Shown: positions 50,475 to 58,647 of the stretch, one piece after another
Position numbering within the stretch: position 1 is the stretch's first letter
How the letters are laid out: each line of letters begins with the position of its first letter
Assembly (NCBI RefSeq): GCF_005508865.1
Contig: NZ_SCOM01000001.1
Location: 1,426,001 to 1,490,000, forward strand
Direction of reading: 5' to 3'
DNA from: Pseudomonas sp. F(2018)
GTDB lineage: Bacteria; Pseudomonadota; Gammaproteobacteria; Pseudomonadales; Pseudomonadaceae
Length of the DNA: 64,000 bases
Translations under genes and position numbers: made by a program
The notes under the pieces: model-generated
Told to the model about the DNA's origin: nothing
What the model saw: the letters and a program-made list of their open reading frames with translations, nothing else
The model's database searches: none

Positions 50475-50644
50475 AGAAGCCCCATCTGCCGCAGAAGACC
50501 TGCGTGGTCTGCGGCCGGCCATTCGCCTGGCGGCGCCGCTGGGCACGCTGCTGGGAGGAGGCGCGCTACTGCTCCGCGCGTTGCCGTGGCCAGCGCCACG
50601 CGACTACCGGTGGCGACCAGGCGAGCGTTATTGCACCGCGCTAG
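50471..50644 (+). CDS. DUF2256 small zinc-binding protein
   Basis: 57 residues from GTG 50471, overlapping the photolyase stop by four bases. The Cys pattern [18 protein letters not shown], then YCSARC, is the DUF2256 signature, a putative zinc ribbon that is nearly always encoded next to this photolyase class. It is probably a partner or assembly factor for it; no function is proven. Confidence 0.85.
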   Translation: MKKPHLPQKTCVVCGRPFAWRRRWARCWEEARYCSARCRGQRHATTGGDQASVIAPR

Positions 50645-50663
50645 GTGACCACCCATAAGCAAA

Positions 50664-50690
50664 AACCGGAGCCTGTAGCGGGCTCCGGTT
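50664..50690. terminator. Bidirectional terminator
   Basis: Stem AACCGGAGCC (50664-50673) pairs with GGCTCCGGTT (50681-50690) around a 7-base loop. On the minus strand a T run follows (plus-strand AAAAA to the left), ending the RpiR gene. It also ends the photolyase operon. Confidence 0.8.
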
Positions 50691-50722
50691 CTGGTCTTGC
50701 GGCTTCACCTCAAGGGCGCAGG

Positions 50723-51652
50723 TCATTCCTTGCGTTTGCGCATGGTCTTGCGCGCGCGCGGCTGCTCTGCCGGTATGTGCAGGTACGACAGCACGCTTTC
50801 CGTGAGTTCGGCGGCCAGCTTTACCGCCTCCTTGTTGCGGGTCATCACGGCGGCGACCAGGCTCTCGATCAGCGCCAGCACCACCGTATTCGAACTGATC
50901 AGCATGGGGTGGTCGGCGGGGGCGAAAAGCACGTACTCGGCCAATCGCACCAGGGGCGAGGCGGGCGAGTCGGTAATGGCCAGTACGCGAGCGCCGCGCT
51001 CGTTGGCGAAGCGCGCCAGATGGATGGTGTCCAGCGAGTAGCGTGGCAGCGAGATCGCCAGCAGCACGTCGTTCTCGGTGATGGCGGCCAGGCGATAGGC
51101 CGCGTTCTCGTTGCCGCCTTCCATGCTGATGGCGACGGCGTCGGCGCAGTAGGGCACCAGGTTGGCGGCCGCCAGGCCGGCCATGTAGGCACTGTTGCCG
51201 AAGCCGAGTATGTAGATGCGGCGGGCCTGTATCAGGCAGTCGACGAAGGCTTCGAAGGTCGCCGGGCTGTTGCTGTTGGCGGCCGTGCCGAGGTTGCCGC
51301 TGGCGACCTGAATCTGCTCGTGCAGGCCGAAGGCGCCGTCCGGGCGCTGGGCCATTTCGTTGCGCAGCTTGTCCACCGGCGACACCAGGTCCTGCAGGGT
51401 GGCCACCAGGGCGGCCTTGAGCGCGCTGAAGCCGCTCAACTTGAGGGCGCGGGCCAGGCGATTGACCGCCGCGGCGGAGGTGGATGTCTCCTGGGCCAGC
51501 TCCTCGATGGTCAGGGTCGCGGCCTTCAGCGGATGGCGAAGGATGAAGTCGGCCACCTTGCGCAGGGACGGCTGCAGGTCGGGCGAGGCCGATGCCAGCT
51601 TGCGCATCACCGGGGAGGTATAGACGGTCAGATCGTTCGGCGCTGGGGTCAT
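50723..51652 (-). CDS. MurR/RpiR family transcriptional regulator
   Basis: 309 residues. The N-terminal HTH_6 is at about 20-90 (LTIEELAQETSTSAAAVNRLARALKLSGFS) and the C-terminal SIS domain at about 130-270 (RRIYILGFGNSAYMAGLAAA, then ITDSPASPLVRLAEYVLF). SIS domains usually sense phosphosugars, but here the gene abuts the cyanophycin dipeptide hydrolase. It probably regulates the cluster, with the ligand perhaps a nitrogen or amino-acid signal. The dyad at 53888-53905 is a candidate operator. It is followed by the terminator at 50664. Confidence 0.88.
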   Translation of the reverse strand: MTPAPNDLTVYTSPVMRKLASASPDLQPSLRKVADFILRHPLKAATLTIEELAQETSTSAAAVNRLARALKLSGFSALKAALVATLQDLVSPVDKLRNEMAQRPDGAFGLHEQIQVASGNLGTAANSNSPATFEAFVDCLIQARRIYILGFGNSAYMAGLAAANLVPYCADAVAISMEGGNENAAYRLAAITENDVLLAISLPRYSLDTIHLARFANERGARVLAITDSPASPLVRLAEYVLFAPADHPMLISSNTVVLALIESLVAAVMTRNKEAVKLAAELTESVLSYLHIPAEQPRARKTMRKRKE

Positions 51653-51719
51653 GTGAGCGGCGGCGTTGTCGATGGGCTGGGGCGGCAGTGTATCCGATGG
51701 TGCTGCGTCTGCGGCAGCG

Positions 51720-52832
51720 TCAGTCGCTCAGTAGGCGGCCGCTGCGGATCGGCATGGCGCCGGCCACTTTGGCCAACCACAGGCCGGGCTGGGCAAAGCG
51801 CAGGCGCTCGCGGGCATACAGCAGGCCGTCGGTGGTGGCGCGCACGATGCTGTGTTGGCCGGAGAGCGGATCGATGACCTCGAACAGGGGATCGCCCACC
51901 GCTACCCGTGCGCCCAAGGGCTGCAGATAGCTGACCACGCCCGGGTGCGGCGGGTAGGCGTACTGGGCGCCAGCGAAGGGCGTTGCCGGGCACTGGTGCT
52001 CGGGCCGGTTCGGCCAGCTGCCGTCGATGAAGCCCTGTTCCGCGAGGAAGGCGAGGATAGCCTCGGCGTCTGCCTCGGCGCGCTGCGCCTCGGTATCGGC
52101 CATGCCACCGAGTTCGATGGTGGTGGCCAGGCAGGCAGCGGGAATCGCCGCATCGGGAAAGGCCGCGGCCAGCTTCAGCCAGGGTGTGGCGCAGGCCTCG
52201 TCGAACGACTGACCGCCGGAGTCTTCGGCCAGCAGCGCCGCCTGTGCGCTCAGGTGCGCGGCCAGCCCGGATAGCCGAGGCCACAGCTGGGGCAGGGCGT
52301 AGAGCAGCAGGACCGACTCGAAGTCGCAGTGAAGGTCGAGCACCAGATCGGCCGTGCAGGCATGGCCGAGCAGCAACCGCTGCAATCCTTCCAGGGGCGT
52401 TCCGGCCGGTGGCAGGTCCTGCAGGGCGCCGACCATCAGCTCGCGTATCAATGCAAGGTTGTCTGCCGCATCGTCGCCCAGAAGCGAGTGGAGCTTGGGC
52501 GCGATCAGCGCGGCCAGATCCGGGAAGTCGCGGTTGAAGTTCTTGCCGCTGGCAAAGTCGAAGCGGCCCTGGTGGGTGGACTGGAACACCTGGGCCAGAC
52601 CGATCGGGTTGGCGACCGGTACCAGCTCGATGCGGCCGAGTAGCTGTCCGTTCGCCTCCAGCGCGGTGAGGCGTTGACGCAGGGCCACGGCTACGCGCAT
52701 CCCGGGTAATTCGTCGGCGTGCAAGGCCGCCTGAATGTAGGCCTTGCGCGGCCCCTGGCCGAAGTGCAGCACGCTCAGTTGGCGCTGCGTGCCGGGGCTG
52801 TTCCAAGGGAGGGGGTGATCGATCCGTATCAT
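51720..52832 (-). CDS. cphZ: Succinylglutamate desuccinylase/aspartoacylase-type zinc hydrolase (CphZ-like)
   Basis: 370 residues, cytosolic, ATG 52832 after AGGTAAGCC. The M14/AstE zinc site is visible as His38-x-x-Glu41 (ALHADELPG) and His168 (VLDLHCDFES). A catalytic Glu is likely near 240 (TIELGGMADTEAQ). Proteins of this family next to cyanophycinase genes have been described as cyanophycin dipeptide hydrolases, which split beta-Asp-Arg into Asp and Arg. The gene sits between an RpiR regulator and a binding-protein gene, opposite two cyanophycinases, which supports that role. AstE or another aspartoacylase function remains the alternative. Confidence 0.8.
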   Translation of the reverse strand: MIRIDHPLPWNSPGTQRQLSVLHFGQGPRKAYIQAALHADELPGMRVAVALRQRLTALEANGQLLGRIELVPVANPIGLAQVFQSTHQGRFDFASGKNFNRDFPDLAALIAPKLHSLLGDDAADNLALIRELMVGALQDLPPAGTPLEGLQRLLLGHACTADLVLDLHCDFESVLLLYALPQLWPRLSGLAAHLSAQAALLAEDSGGQSFDEACATPWLKLAAAFPDAAIPAACLATTIELGGMADTEAQRAEADAEAILAFLAEQGFIDGSWPNRPEHQCPATPFAGAQYAYPPHPGVVSYLQPLGARVAVGDPLFEVIDPLSGQHSIVRATTDGLLYARERLRFAQPGLWLAKVAGAMPIRSGRLLSD

Positions 52833-52854
52833 GGCTTACCTGGAATGTCGGCAG

Positions 52855-52887
52855 AAAAAAGGGGTATCCGGACTCGCCGGATACCCC
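52855..52887 (-). terminator. Terminator between binding-protein and hydrolase genes
   Basis: On the minus strand a perfect 11-base stem (52861-52871 with 52877-52887; GGGGTATCCGG) is followed by six T. It stands 13 bases beyond the binding-protein stop and 23 bases before the hydrolase start, so it would reduce hydrolase expression relative to the binding protein. Confidence 0.85.
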
Positions 52888-52900
52888 TGTGCACAGGCTC

Positions 52901-53674
52901 TTACTGGCCGTAGATGTCGTATGCGAAGTACTTGCCCTGGACTTCTTCGTACTTGCCGTTGGCGCGCAGGGCGGCGATGGCGTTGCTGAATTTCTCGGCG
53001 GTGGCGGCATCACCCTTGCGCACGGCAATGCCGGCGCCGTTGCCGAAGTACTTCGGATCGTTGAAGTCCGGGCCGACCAGGGCGAAGCCCTTGCCGCCGT
53101 CGGTCTTGAGGAAGCCTTCGCCGATGTTCACCACGTCGGCCAGGGAGGCATCGATACGCCCGGAAGCCAGGTCGAGGAAGGCCTCGTTCTGCGAGCCGTA
53201 GCGCACCACTTCGATGCCGGCATCGGCGAATTTGTCGCTGGCGTAGCGATCGTAGGTGGAGGCGCGCTGCACGCCGACCTTCTTGCCCTTGAGGTCGACC
53301 AGCGGGTCCTTGACCTCGGTGCCGGCCTTCATCACCAGCTTGCCGGGGGTGTGGTAGTACTTCTTGGTGAAGTCGACGGACTTCAGGCGATCCGGGGTGA
53401 TCGACATGGACGACAGCACGGCGTCGACCTTGCGCACCTTGAGCGAGGGAATCAGGCCGTCGAAGGCCTGCTCGACCCACTCACACTTGACCTGCATCTG
53501 CGCGCACAGCGCATTGCCGATGTCGTAGTCGAAGCCGCTGATCTGCCCATCCGGGGTCTTGAAGGCGAAGGGCGGGTAGGCGGCTTCGATGCCGATACGC
53601 AGGGTTTCCTGGGCCTGTGCCAGGGTGGCGCAGGCGGAGAGCGCCAGGGCGCCGAGCAGAGCGATCTTGTTCAT
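52901..53674 (-). CDS. Periplasmic amino-acid/dipeptide-binding protein (ABC solute-binding, family 3)
   Basis: 257 residues with a signal peptide (ATLAQA). The family 3 signature is near residues 27-60 (RIGIEAAYPPFAFKTPDGQI and SGFDYDIGNALCAQM), the usual pattern of Lys/Arg/Orn-binding proteins. GGAG precedes ATG 53674. No permease or ATPase gene is nearby, so it must share a transporter encoded elsewhere. In this context the ligand is likely arginine or beta-Asp-Arg. It is divergent from the cyanophycinase gene at 54109. Confidence 0.88.
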   Translation of the reverse strand: MNKIALLGALALSACATLAQAQETLRIGIEAAYPPFAFKTPDGQISGFDYDIGNALCAQMQVKCEWVEQAFDGLIPSLKVRKVDAVLSSMSITPDRLKSVDFTKKYYHTPGKLVMKAGTEVKDPLVDLKGKKVGVQRASTYDRYASDKFADAGIEVVRYGSQNEAFLDLASGRIDASLADVVNIGEGFLKTDGGKGFALVGPDFNDPKYFGNGAGIAVRKGDAATAEKFSNAIAALRANGKYEEVQGKYFAYDIYGQ

Positions 53675-54108
53675 CTTATGACTCCAGTTGCGGATGGTTG
53701 GCCACCCTCGCGGGTGAGGTGCATTGCTTCGCCTGGCGGCGAATTTCTCAGCCCTGGCTTTGTGGGCCAGAGCTCCAGTAGCCGCGCAGATGAGGCGGCC
53801 TGGCTGTGTTGTGTTGCGGTGGTGAGTGACACGTTTTGTGTCAGCAAAGCTAAGGTCAAGAAAAAATCATGTCAATTGTATTGTTCTCTGAAAAAATAAT
53901 TTCAGCCTGATGCGGCTGCGAAGAGTGCCGTAATAGAGCTGTTTTAGGCTCAATAAGCTGTCTGTTCGGTCTGTTTCTGTGGTGCTGCCTGGGGTTGATC
54001 GCGGAATTTCGTTGGTATACAACATTTCAAATTGACTGATTTATGAAAATAAATGAGTCATTTGGTTGTGTGCCGAACACTCCCTACTCAGAAGAAGAGC
54101 AACAAGAA
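53675..54108. other. AT-rich divergent regulatory region
   Basis: 434 bases between the binding-protein gene and the first cyanophycinase gene with no supported gene. It holds an 18-base dyad at 53888-53905 and a TTGGTATACAA palindrome at 54012-54022, and is markedly AT-rich from 53850 onward, which fits divergent promoters. Confidence 0.6.
53888..53905. promoter_or_regulatory. CTGAAA-N6-TTTCAG dyad, candidate RpiR operator
   Basis: CTGAAAAAATAATTTCAG has six perfectly paired bases on each side. It is central in the divergent region that serves both arms of the cyanophycin cluster. Confidence 0.45.
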
Positions 54109-55881
54109 ATGAGAATGCAGACCAAACCTGGCGTGCTGCTCGCCACCCTGATTCTTGCCGGCCACTGCGCGCCGACCCTGGCCGAAGGCCATCTGCTGGC
54201 CGTCGGCGGCATGCTGCGGGCCAGCAACACCGAGGTCTATCAGAAGCTCATCGAACTGGCCGGCGGCGCCGAGCGGGCGCGCATCGCCATCATGCCCACC
54301 GCCAGCGGCAGCCTCGGCTCCAGCAAGCGCTTCCAGGCCGAGCTGCAGGCCCTGGGCGTGCCGGCCGAGCGCATCAGCATCGTCGGTATCGACAAGCAGA
54401 ACTACCAGACCACCATGAACGACCCGGCCGTGCTCAAGCCGCTGAGCGAGGCCAGCGCCGTGTGGTTCGTCGGCGGCGACCAGGCGCGTATCGCCCGCGC
54501 GCTGTACAACGGCGACGGCAGCGAATCGCTGACGCTGAAGGCGGTGCGTGGCGTGTTCGACAAGGGTGGCGTGGTCGCCGGCACCAGCGCCGGCGCCAGC
54601 ATTCTCGGCTCGACCATGCCGACCGCCTACGGCGTGGTCATGGACACCCTGGACTTCGGCGTGGCGGCCAAGGCCGATCAGCGCGGCACGGCGTTGCTCA
54701 AGGGCGCGGGCCTGTTCAAGGCCGGCATCATCGACCAGCACTTCGACCAGATCGAGGAAACCAGCACCGGTCGCGCGGCGCGCATGGCCAGCTACCTGGT
54801 CGAGCAGCGGCCGGCCAAGGGCTTCGGTCTGGATACCAATACGGCTATCTGGGTTCAGCCCGGTGGCCAGCTGCAGGTGCTCGGCGAGGGCTACCTGACG
54901 GTGATGGATGCCAGCCAGGCGCACAAGGAGTTCGGCCTGTACGGTACCCGCCTGCAGAACGTGCGCCTGGCCATGCTCGGCCATGGCGACCGCTATGACC
55001 TGGCCAGCGGCAAGGTCCAGCCAGCCGAGGGCAAGGAGCCGATCACCGCCGGTAACGAATACCTGGTGGGCAACCAGCTGCTCACCGACCTGTCCGCGGT
55101 ATCCGCCATGTCGCGTGCGGTGCTCTATGGCCTGGCCGACAACACCGCTACCCGCCAGGTGGGGCTGATGACCCGCTACAACCCGGCCAACGGCTACCAC
55201 TATGGCTATCGCTTCGAGCTCAGCGAGGCCGCCGGATTCCAGGCCCACAGCCGCTTCAACGACTCGCTGACCAACTACACGGTGCAGAACGTGCGCTTGG
55301 ACATCGCGCCGGTGGATGCCTTCCTGCGTGACCCGGCCCGCAGCAGCCCGCAGGACGCCGCCGCCAGCCGCTGGCCGGACGCGGTGCGCGCGGTGAGTTT
55401 CCGCGGCCTGATGACCAGCGATGGCGACAACCGCTTCGAGCCCAAACGCGCGCTGACCCGCTACGAGCTGGCCAACGCGCTGCAGATGACCCTGGCCGCC
55501 GAGCCGGCTTTGGACAAGTTGCCCAAGCTCGTCGACATCGAGCAGGACCACCCGCTGCGCGAGCAGATCGAGGTGGCGGTCTCCAATGGCTGGCTGCACA
55601 GCGGCGAGCGCTTCGATGGCGAGCGCGAGGTGACCCGGGCGGAGTGGGCGCTGGCCTGCAAGGCGCTGGTCGAGAACTTCGCCAAGACCGATCTGACGCG
55701 CCGCGCGCCGCTCAAGGACCTGGCCGGTACCGATCCCGCCGCCGCCGAGGCCGCCGAGCTGCTGGTCGGCGAGGGGTGGATGAGCGCCGATTCCGGCCGC
55801 TTCCAGCCACAGCAAACCGTCAGCCGGGAAGAGGCCGCACGCAGCCTGGCTCGCCTGATCGGGCTCGCCAAACCGTCCTGA
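54109..55881 (+). CDS. Secreted cyanophycinase-family peptidase with SLH-like C-terminus
   Basis: 590 residues from ATG 54109 (an in-frame ATG at 54043 lacks a ribosome site). The signal peptide ends APTLA. The S51 domain spans about 27-300: GHLLAVGGML, FVGGDQARIA, and nucleophile Ser160 in AGTSAGAS, as in cyanophycinases. The middle part (300-420) is unassigned. The C-terminus has two to three SLH-like repeats (DGDNRFEPKRALTRYELANA; SGRFQPQQTVSREEAARSLA), which normally tether proteins to the cell surface. It probably hydrolyses cyanophycin to beta-Asp-Arg at or outside the cell. It is longer than the 420-residue CphE encoded downstream. S51 in a single protein with SLH repeats is unusual for Pseudomonas. 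Confidence 0.8.
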   Translation: MRMQTKPGVLLATLILAGHCAPTLAEGHLLAVGGMLRASNTEVYQKLIELAGGAERARIAIMPTASGSLGSSKRFQAELQALGVPAERISIVGIDKQNYQTTMNDPAVLKPLSEASAVWFVGGDQARIARALYNGDGSESLTLKAVRGVFDKGGVVAGTSAGASILGSTMPTAYGVVMDTLDFGVAAKADQRGTALLKGAGLFKAGIIDQHFDQIEETSTGRAARMASYLVEQRPAKGFGLDTNTAIWVQPGGQLQVLGEGYLTVMDASQAHKEFGLYGTRLQNVRLAMLGHGDRYDLASGKVQPAEGKEPITAGNEYLVGNQLLTDLSAVSAMSRAVLYGLADNTATRQVGLMTRYNPANGYHYGYRFELSEAAGFQAHSRFNDSLTNYTVQNVRLDIAPVDAFLRDPARSSPQDAAASRWPDAVRAVSFRGLMTSDGDNRFEPKRALTRYELANALQMTLAAEPALDKLPKLVDIEQDHPLREQIEVAVSNGWLHSGERFDGEREVTRAEWALACKALVENFAKTDLTRRAPLKDLAGTDPAAAEAAELLVGEGWMSADSGRFQPQQTVSREEAARSLARLIGLAKPS

Positions 55882-55970
55882 CCGCCTGATACGCAACCGA
55901 ACACGCCCTGTCGTGACAGGGCGGACGGGCAGCGTTTGCCCGCGAGAAAACCAGAAAACGAGATGTACCG

Positions 55971-56297
55971 ATGCAACTGAACAATCTGGAGCTGTTCGCC
56001 CTGGACAAGCTGCTGCACGACCACCAGCCCGCGGCCCAGGCGCTGCGCACTTCCGAGGTGCGCGTGCTGGAGCGCGTCGAGACGCCGGCCGGCTTCTTCG
56101 CGGTGATCGAGCTGCAGCAGCGACTGCGCGATGTCGGCGAGTTCGCCGAGCGCGAATGGAAATTCAAGCTGAAGAGCCCGAAGAAGACCGCGGGCTACTT
56201 CGTCTGCTGGCCGGATGGCGAATCGACGCTGTGCCTGGAGGCGGTGATCAGCAAGGGCAGGCGCCCAGAGGTGCTGACAGCAGAACTCTTTGTCTGA
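55971..56297 (+). CDS. Hypothetical protein in cyanophycin cluster
   Basis: 108 residues, ATG 55971. It is a soluble alpha/beta protein without signal peptide: LFALDKLLHDHQPAAQALRT, then a beta-rich middle (FFAVIELQQRLRDVGEFAER) and a C-terminal YFVCWPDGESTLCLEAVISK. No family is recognised. It lies between the SLH-bearing cyanophycinase and the OprD-type porin on the same strand and is probably co-expressed. Confidence 0.6.
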   Translation: MQLNNLELFALDKLLHDHQPAAQALRTSEVRVLERVETPAGFFAVIELQQRLRDVGEFAEREWKFKLKSPKKTAGYFVCWPDGESTLCLEAVISKGRRPEVLTAELFV

Positions 56298-56356
56298 CCG
56301 GGCAAAAACCAAGAAGGGCCGCAGGCCCGCCAACAACACTAGAAATGGAGTAAGGC

Positions 56357-57652
56357 ATGAACCTCGTGAAACTGAGTTGTCTCGCCCTGGCGGTCGCCAC
56401 CGCCAGCAGCCAGCTGGCCGTGGCTGGCCAGGCCGATGCCAAGGGCTTTGTCGAAGACAGCGAGCTGAGCCTGCTGAATCGCAACTACTACTTCCAGCGC
56501 GACTTCAAGAACAACCCGGGTGGCCAGAACTACCGCGAGGAGTGGGCCCACGGCGTGATGGCCGAGTTCGCCTCGGGCTTCACCCAGGGCACCGTCGGCT
56601 TCGGCGCCGATGCCTATGGCTACATGGGCATCAAGCTGGACAGCGGTCGCGGCCGTACCGGCACCGGTCTGCTGCCGATCAGCGACGAGGGCCGTGCCCA
56701 GGATGAATACGGCGAGGCCGGCGGCGCCGCCAAGCTGCGCATTTCCGAGACCGTGCTGAAGTACGGCGAGATGCGTACCGAGGCACCGGTATTCGCCACT
56801 GCCCATAGCCGTCTGCTGCCGGAAACCGCCACCGGTTTCCATGTCAGCAGCGGCGAGATCGACGGCCTGGCCCTGGAGGCCGGTCACTTCACCGCCTACA
56901 ACAACCGCAACTCGACCAACAGTGACGAGGAGCTGTACCTCAACTACGGCAGCGGCGAGATCGGCCAGACCATCGACTTCGCCGGCGGCTGGTACAACGT
57001 CAGCGACGACCTGGCCCTGGGCCTGTACGCCTCGCGCTTCGAGGACACCTGGAACCAGTACTACGGCAACCTCAACTACACCCTGAGCATCAGCGAAGGG
57101 CAGAGCCTGAACTTCGACCTCAACCTGTACCGCACCAGCGATACCGGTGATGCCCTGCAGGGCGACATCAGCAACACCACCTACAGCCTGGCGGCCACCT
57201 ACGCCCTGGGTTCGCACTCGATCCTGCTGGCCTATCAGCGCGTCAACGGCGACACCCCGTTCGACTACGTCGGCGGTGACTCGATCTTCCTCTCCAACTC
57301 CATGCAGTACTCCGACTTCAACGCACCGAACGAGAAGTCCTGGCGCATCGGTTATGGCTACGACTGGAGCGGCCTCGGCGTCCCCGGCCTGACCACCAAG
57401 GTCACCTACGTCAAGGGCAGCGATATCGATGGCACCGACGCGGATGTGAACGGCGGCTACGTCGGTTACTACGGCGAGGACGGCAAGCACAGCGAGACCG
57501 ACATCGACATCAAGTACGTCGTCCAGGAGGGTCCGGCCAAGGACCTGTCCGTACGCCTGCGCCAGGCCTTCCACTACGCCAATGGTGACCAGGGCGAGGG
57601 CGACCTGCACGAGTTCCGCGTGATCGTCGACTACCCGCTGAGCATCCTGTGA
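56357..57652 (+). CDS. OprD family outer-membrane porin
   Basis: 431 residues, ATG 56357 with GGAG-type site. The signal peptide ends AVAG. The mature start DAKGFVEDSELSLLNRNYYF, the EEWAHGVMAEFASGFTQGTVGFG strand pair and later barrel strands are hallmarks of the OprD family, whose members admit basic amino acids and peptides. It is probably the route for Arg or beta-Asp-Arg released by the surface cyanophycinases. Two hairpins follow; the second (57769) is a strong terminator. Confidence 0.9.
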   Translation: MNLVKLSCLALAVATASSQLAVAGQADAKGFVEDSELSLLNRNYYFQRDFKNNPGGQNYREEWAHGVMAEFASGFTQGTVGFGADAYGYMGIKLDSGRGRTGTGLLPISDEGRAQDEYGEAGGAAKLRISETVLKYGEMRTEAPVFATAHSRLLPETATGFHVSSGEIDGLALEAGHFTAYNNRNSTNSDEELYLNYGSGEIGQTIDFAGGWYNVSDDLALGLYASRFEDTWNQYYGNLNYTLSISEGQSLNFDLNLYRTSDTGDALQGDISNTTYSLAATYALGSHSILLAYQRVNGDTPFDYVGGDSIFLSNSMQYSDFNAPNEKSWRIGYGYDWSGLGVPGLTTKVTYVKGSDIDGTDADVNGGYVGYYGEDGKHSETDIDIKYVVQEGPAKDLSVRLRQAFHYANGDQGEGDLHEFRVIVDYPLSIL

Positions 57653-57768
57653 TGTTGCGGCCCGTGTCACCTGTCACGGGCCGCCTGTAGGGCCGCGGGC
57701 CTCCGTACCTCATGCGCGGAGGCCGGCTGCTTTGATTCAAGGTCTGCTCGATTGCTCCTTTGGCCTTG

Positions 57769-57793
57769 AGGCGCCTGCCCGGCGCCTTTTTTT
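57769..57793 (+). terminator. Rho-independent terminator
   Basis: Stem AGGCGCC (57769-57775) pairs with GGCGCCT (57781-57787) and runs into seven T. It lies 16 bases before the next start codon, so the following gene needs its own promoter or read-through. A longer hairpin without T run is at 57657-57684. Confidence 0.8.
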
Positions 57794-57809
57794 CTCGTGG
57801 GAGTGACAC

Positions 57810-58571
57810 ATGCGATTTGTTTGCCTGCTGCTTGGCATGTTCATGACGCTTTCGGCCCAGGCCGAGACGCTGCGCATCGCCATGGAAGGACAATTTCCGC
57901 CCTTCGAGGAGCTCGACCAGAACGGTCGCCTCAAGGGCTTCAACGTCGACATCGCCAACGCCCTGTGCGTGCAGATGCGCGCCCGCTGCGAGCTGCAGCG
58001 CTTCGCCTGGGACGACCTGATCCCGGCACTGCGCGAGCGCCGTACGGACCTGATCCTGGCGTCGATGTCGATCACCGAGGAACGCCAGGCCCTGGTCGAC
58101 TTCACCCAGCGCTACGCGCACACCCCGGCCTTCTTCTTCGCCCGCGAGGGCACCGTCAACGAGGTGATCATCACCCCGCGGCGCCTGGCCGGAAAACGCA
58201 TCGGCGTGCAGCTCGAGACCACCTATGACCGCTTCCTCGCCGCCCGCTACGAAAAGCACCTGCCCATCGTGCGCTTCGCCAGCGCCGCAGAAACCTACCA
58301 GGCCCTGGAACGCGGCGAAGTGGACCTGGTGCTGGACGACGCGGTGTCCGGCTACTTCGGCTTCCTCCAGTCCGAGCGCGGCAAGGGCTTCGAACGCGTC
58401 GGCAACGCCGTGCAGGCTCCCAAGTTCTTTGGCAAGGGCCAGGGCATCGCCGTGCGCAAGGGCGATGAGGCCCTGCGCGCGCGCCTGGACCAGGCCCTGG
58501 TGGCGATTCTCGACAACGGCGTCTACCGCCGCATCGAGCGCCAGTACTTCCAACGCTTCAGCGTTTATTGA
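57810..58571 (+). CDS. Periplasmic solute-binding protein, family 3
   Basis: 253 residues, ATG 57810 after GGGAG. The signal peptide ends SAQA. The family 3 signature RIAMEGQFPPFEELDQNGRL, then KGFNVDIANALCVQM, is clear, as is the LILASMSITEERQALVDFT hinge. It is a paralogue of the binding protein at 52901 (both have the PPF-x-DG-x-GFD/NxDIxNALC arrangement). Again no permease or ATPase is adjacent. It is probably an amino-acid or dipeptide receptor for the cyanophycin products. Confidence 0.88.
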   Translation: MRFVCLLLGMFMTLSAQAETLRIAMEGQFPPFEELDQNGRLKGFNVDIANALCVQMRARCELQRFAWDDLIPALRERRTDLILASMSITEERQALVDFTQRYAHTPAFFFAREGTVNEVIITPRRLAGKRIGVQLETTYDRFLAARYEKHLPIVRFASAAETYQALERGEVDLVLDDAVSGYFGFLQSERGKGFERVGNAVQAPKFFGKGQGIAVRKGDEALRARLDQALVAILDNGVYRRIERQYFQRFSVY

Positions 58572-58647
58572 TTCCCCGTTTCCGCAGTACCCGTTGCACA
58601 ACATCCACAACAACGCTGCAGACAACTGCAGCCACGGAGAACTGAAG

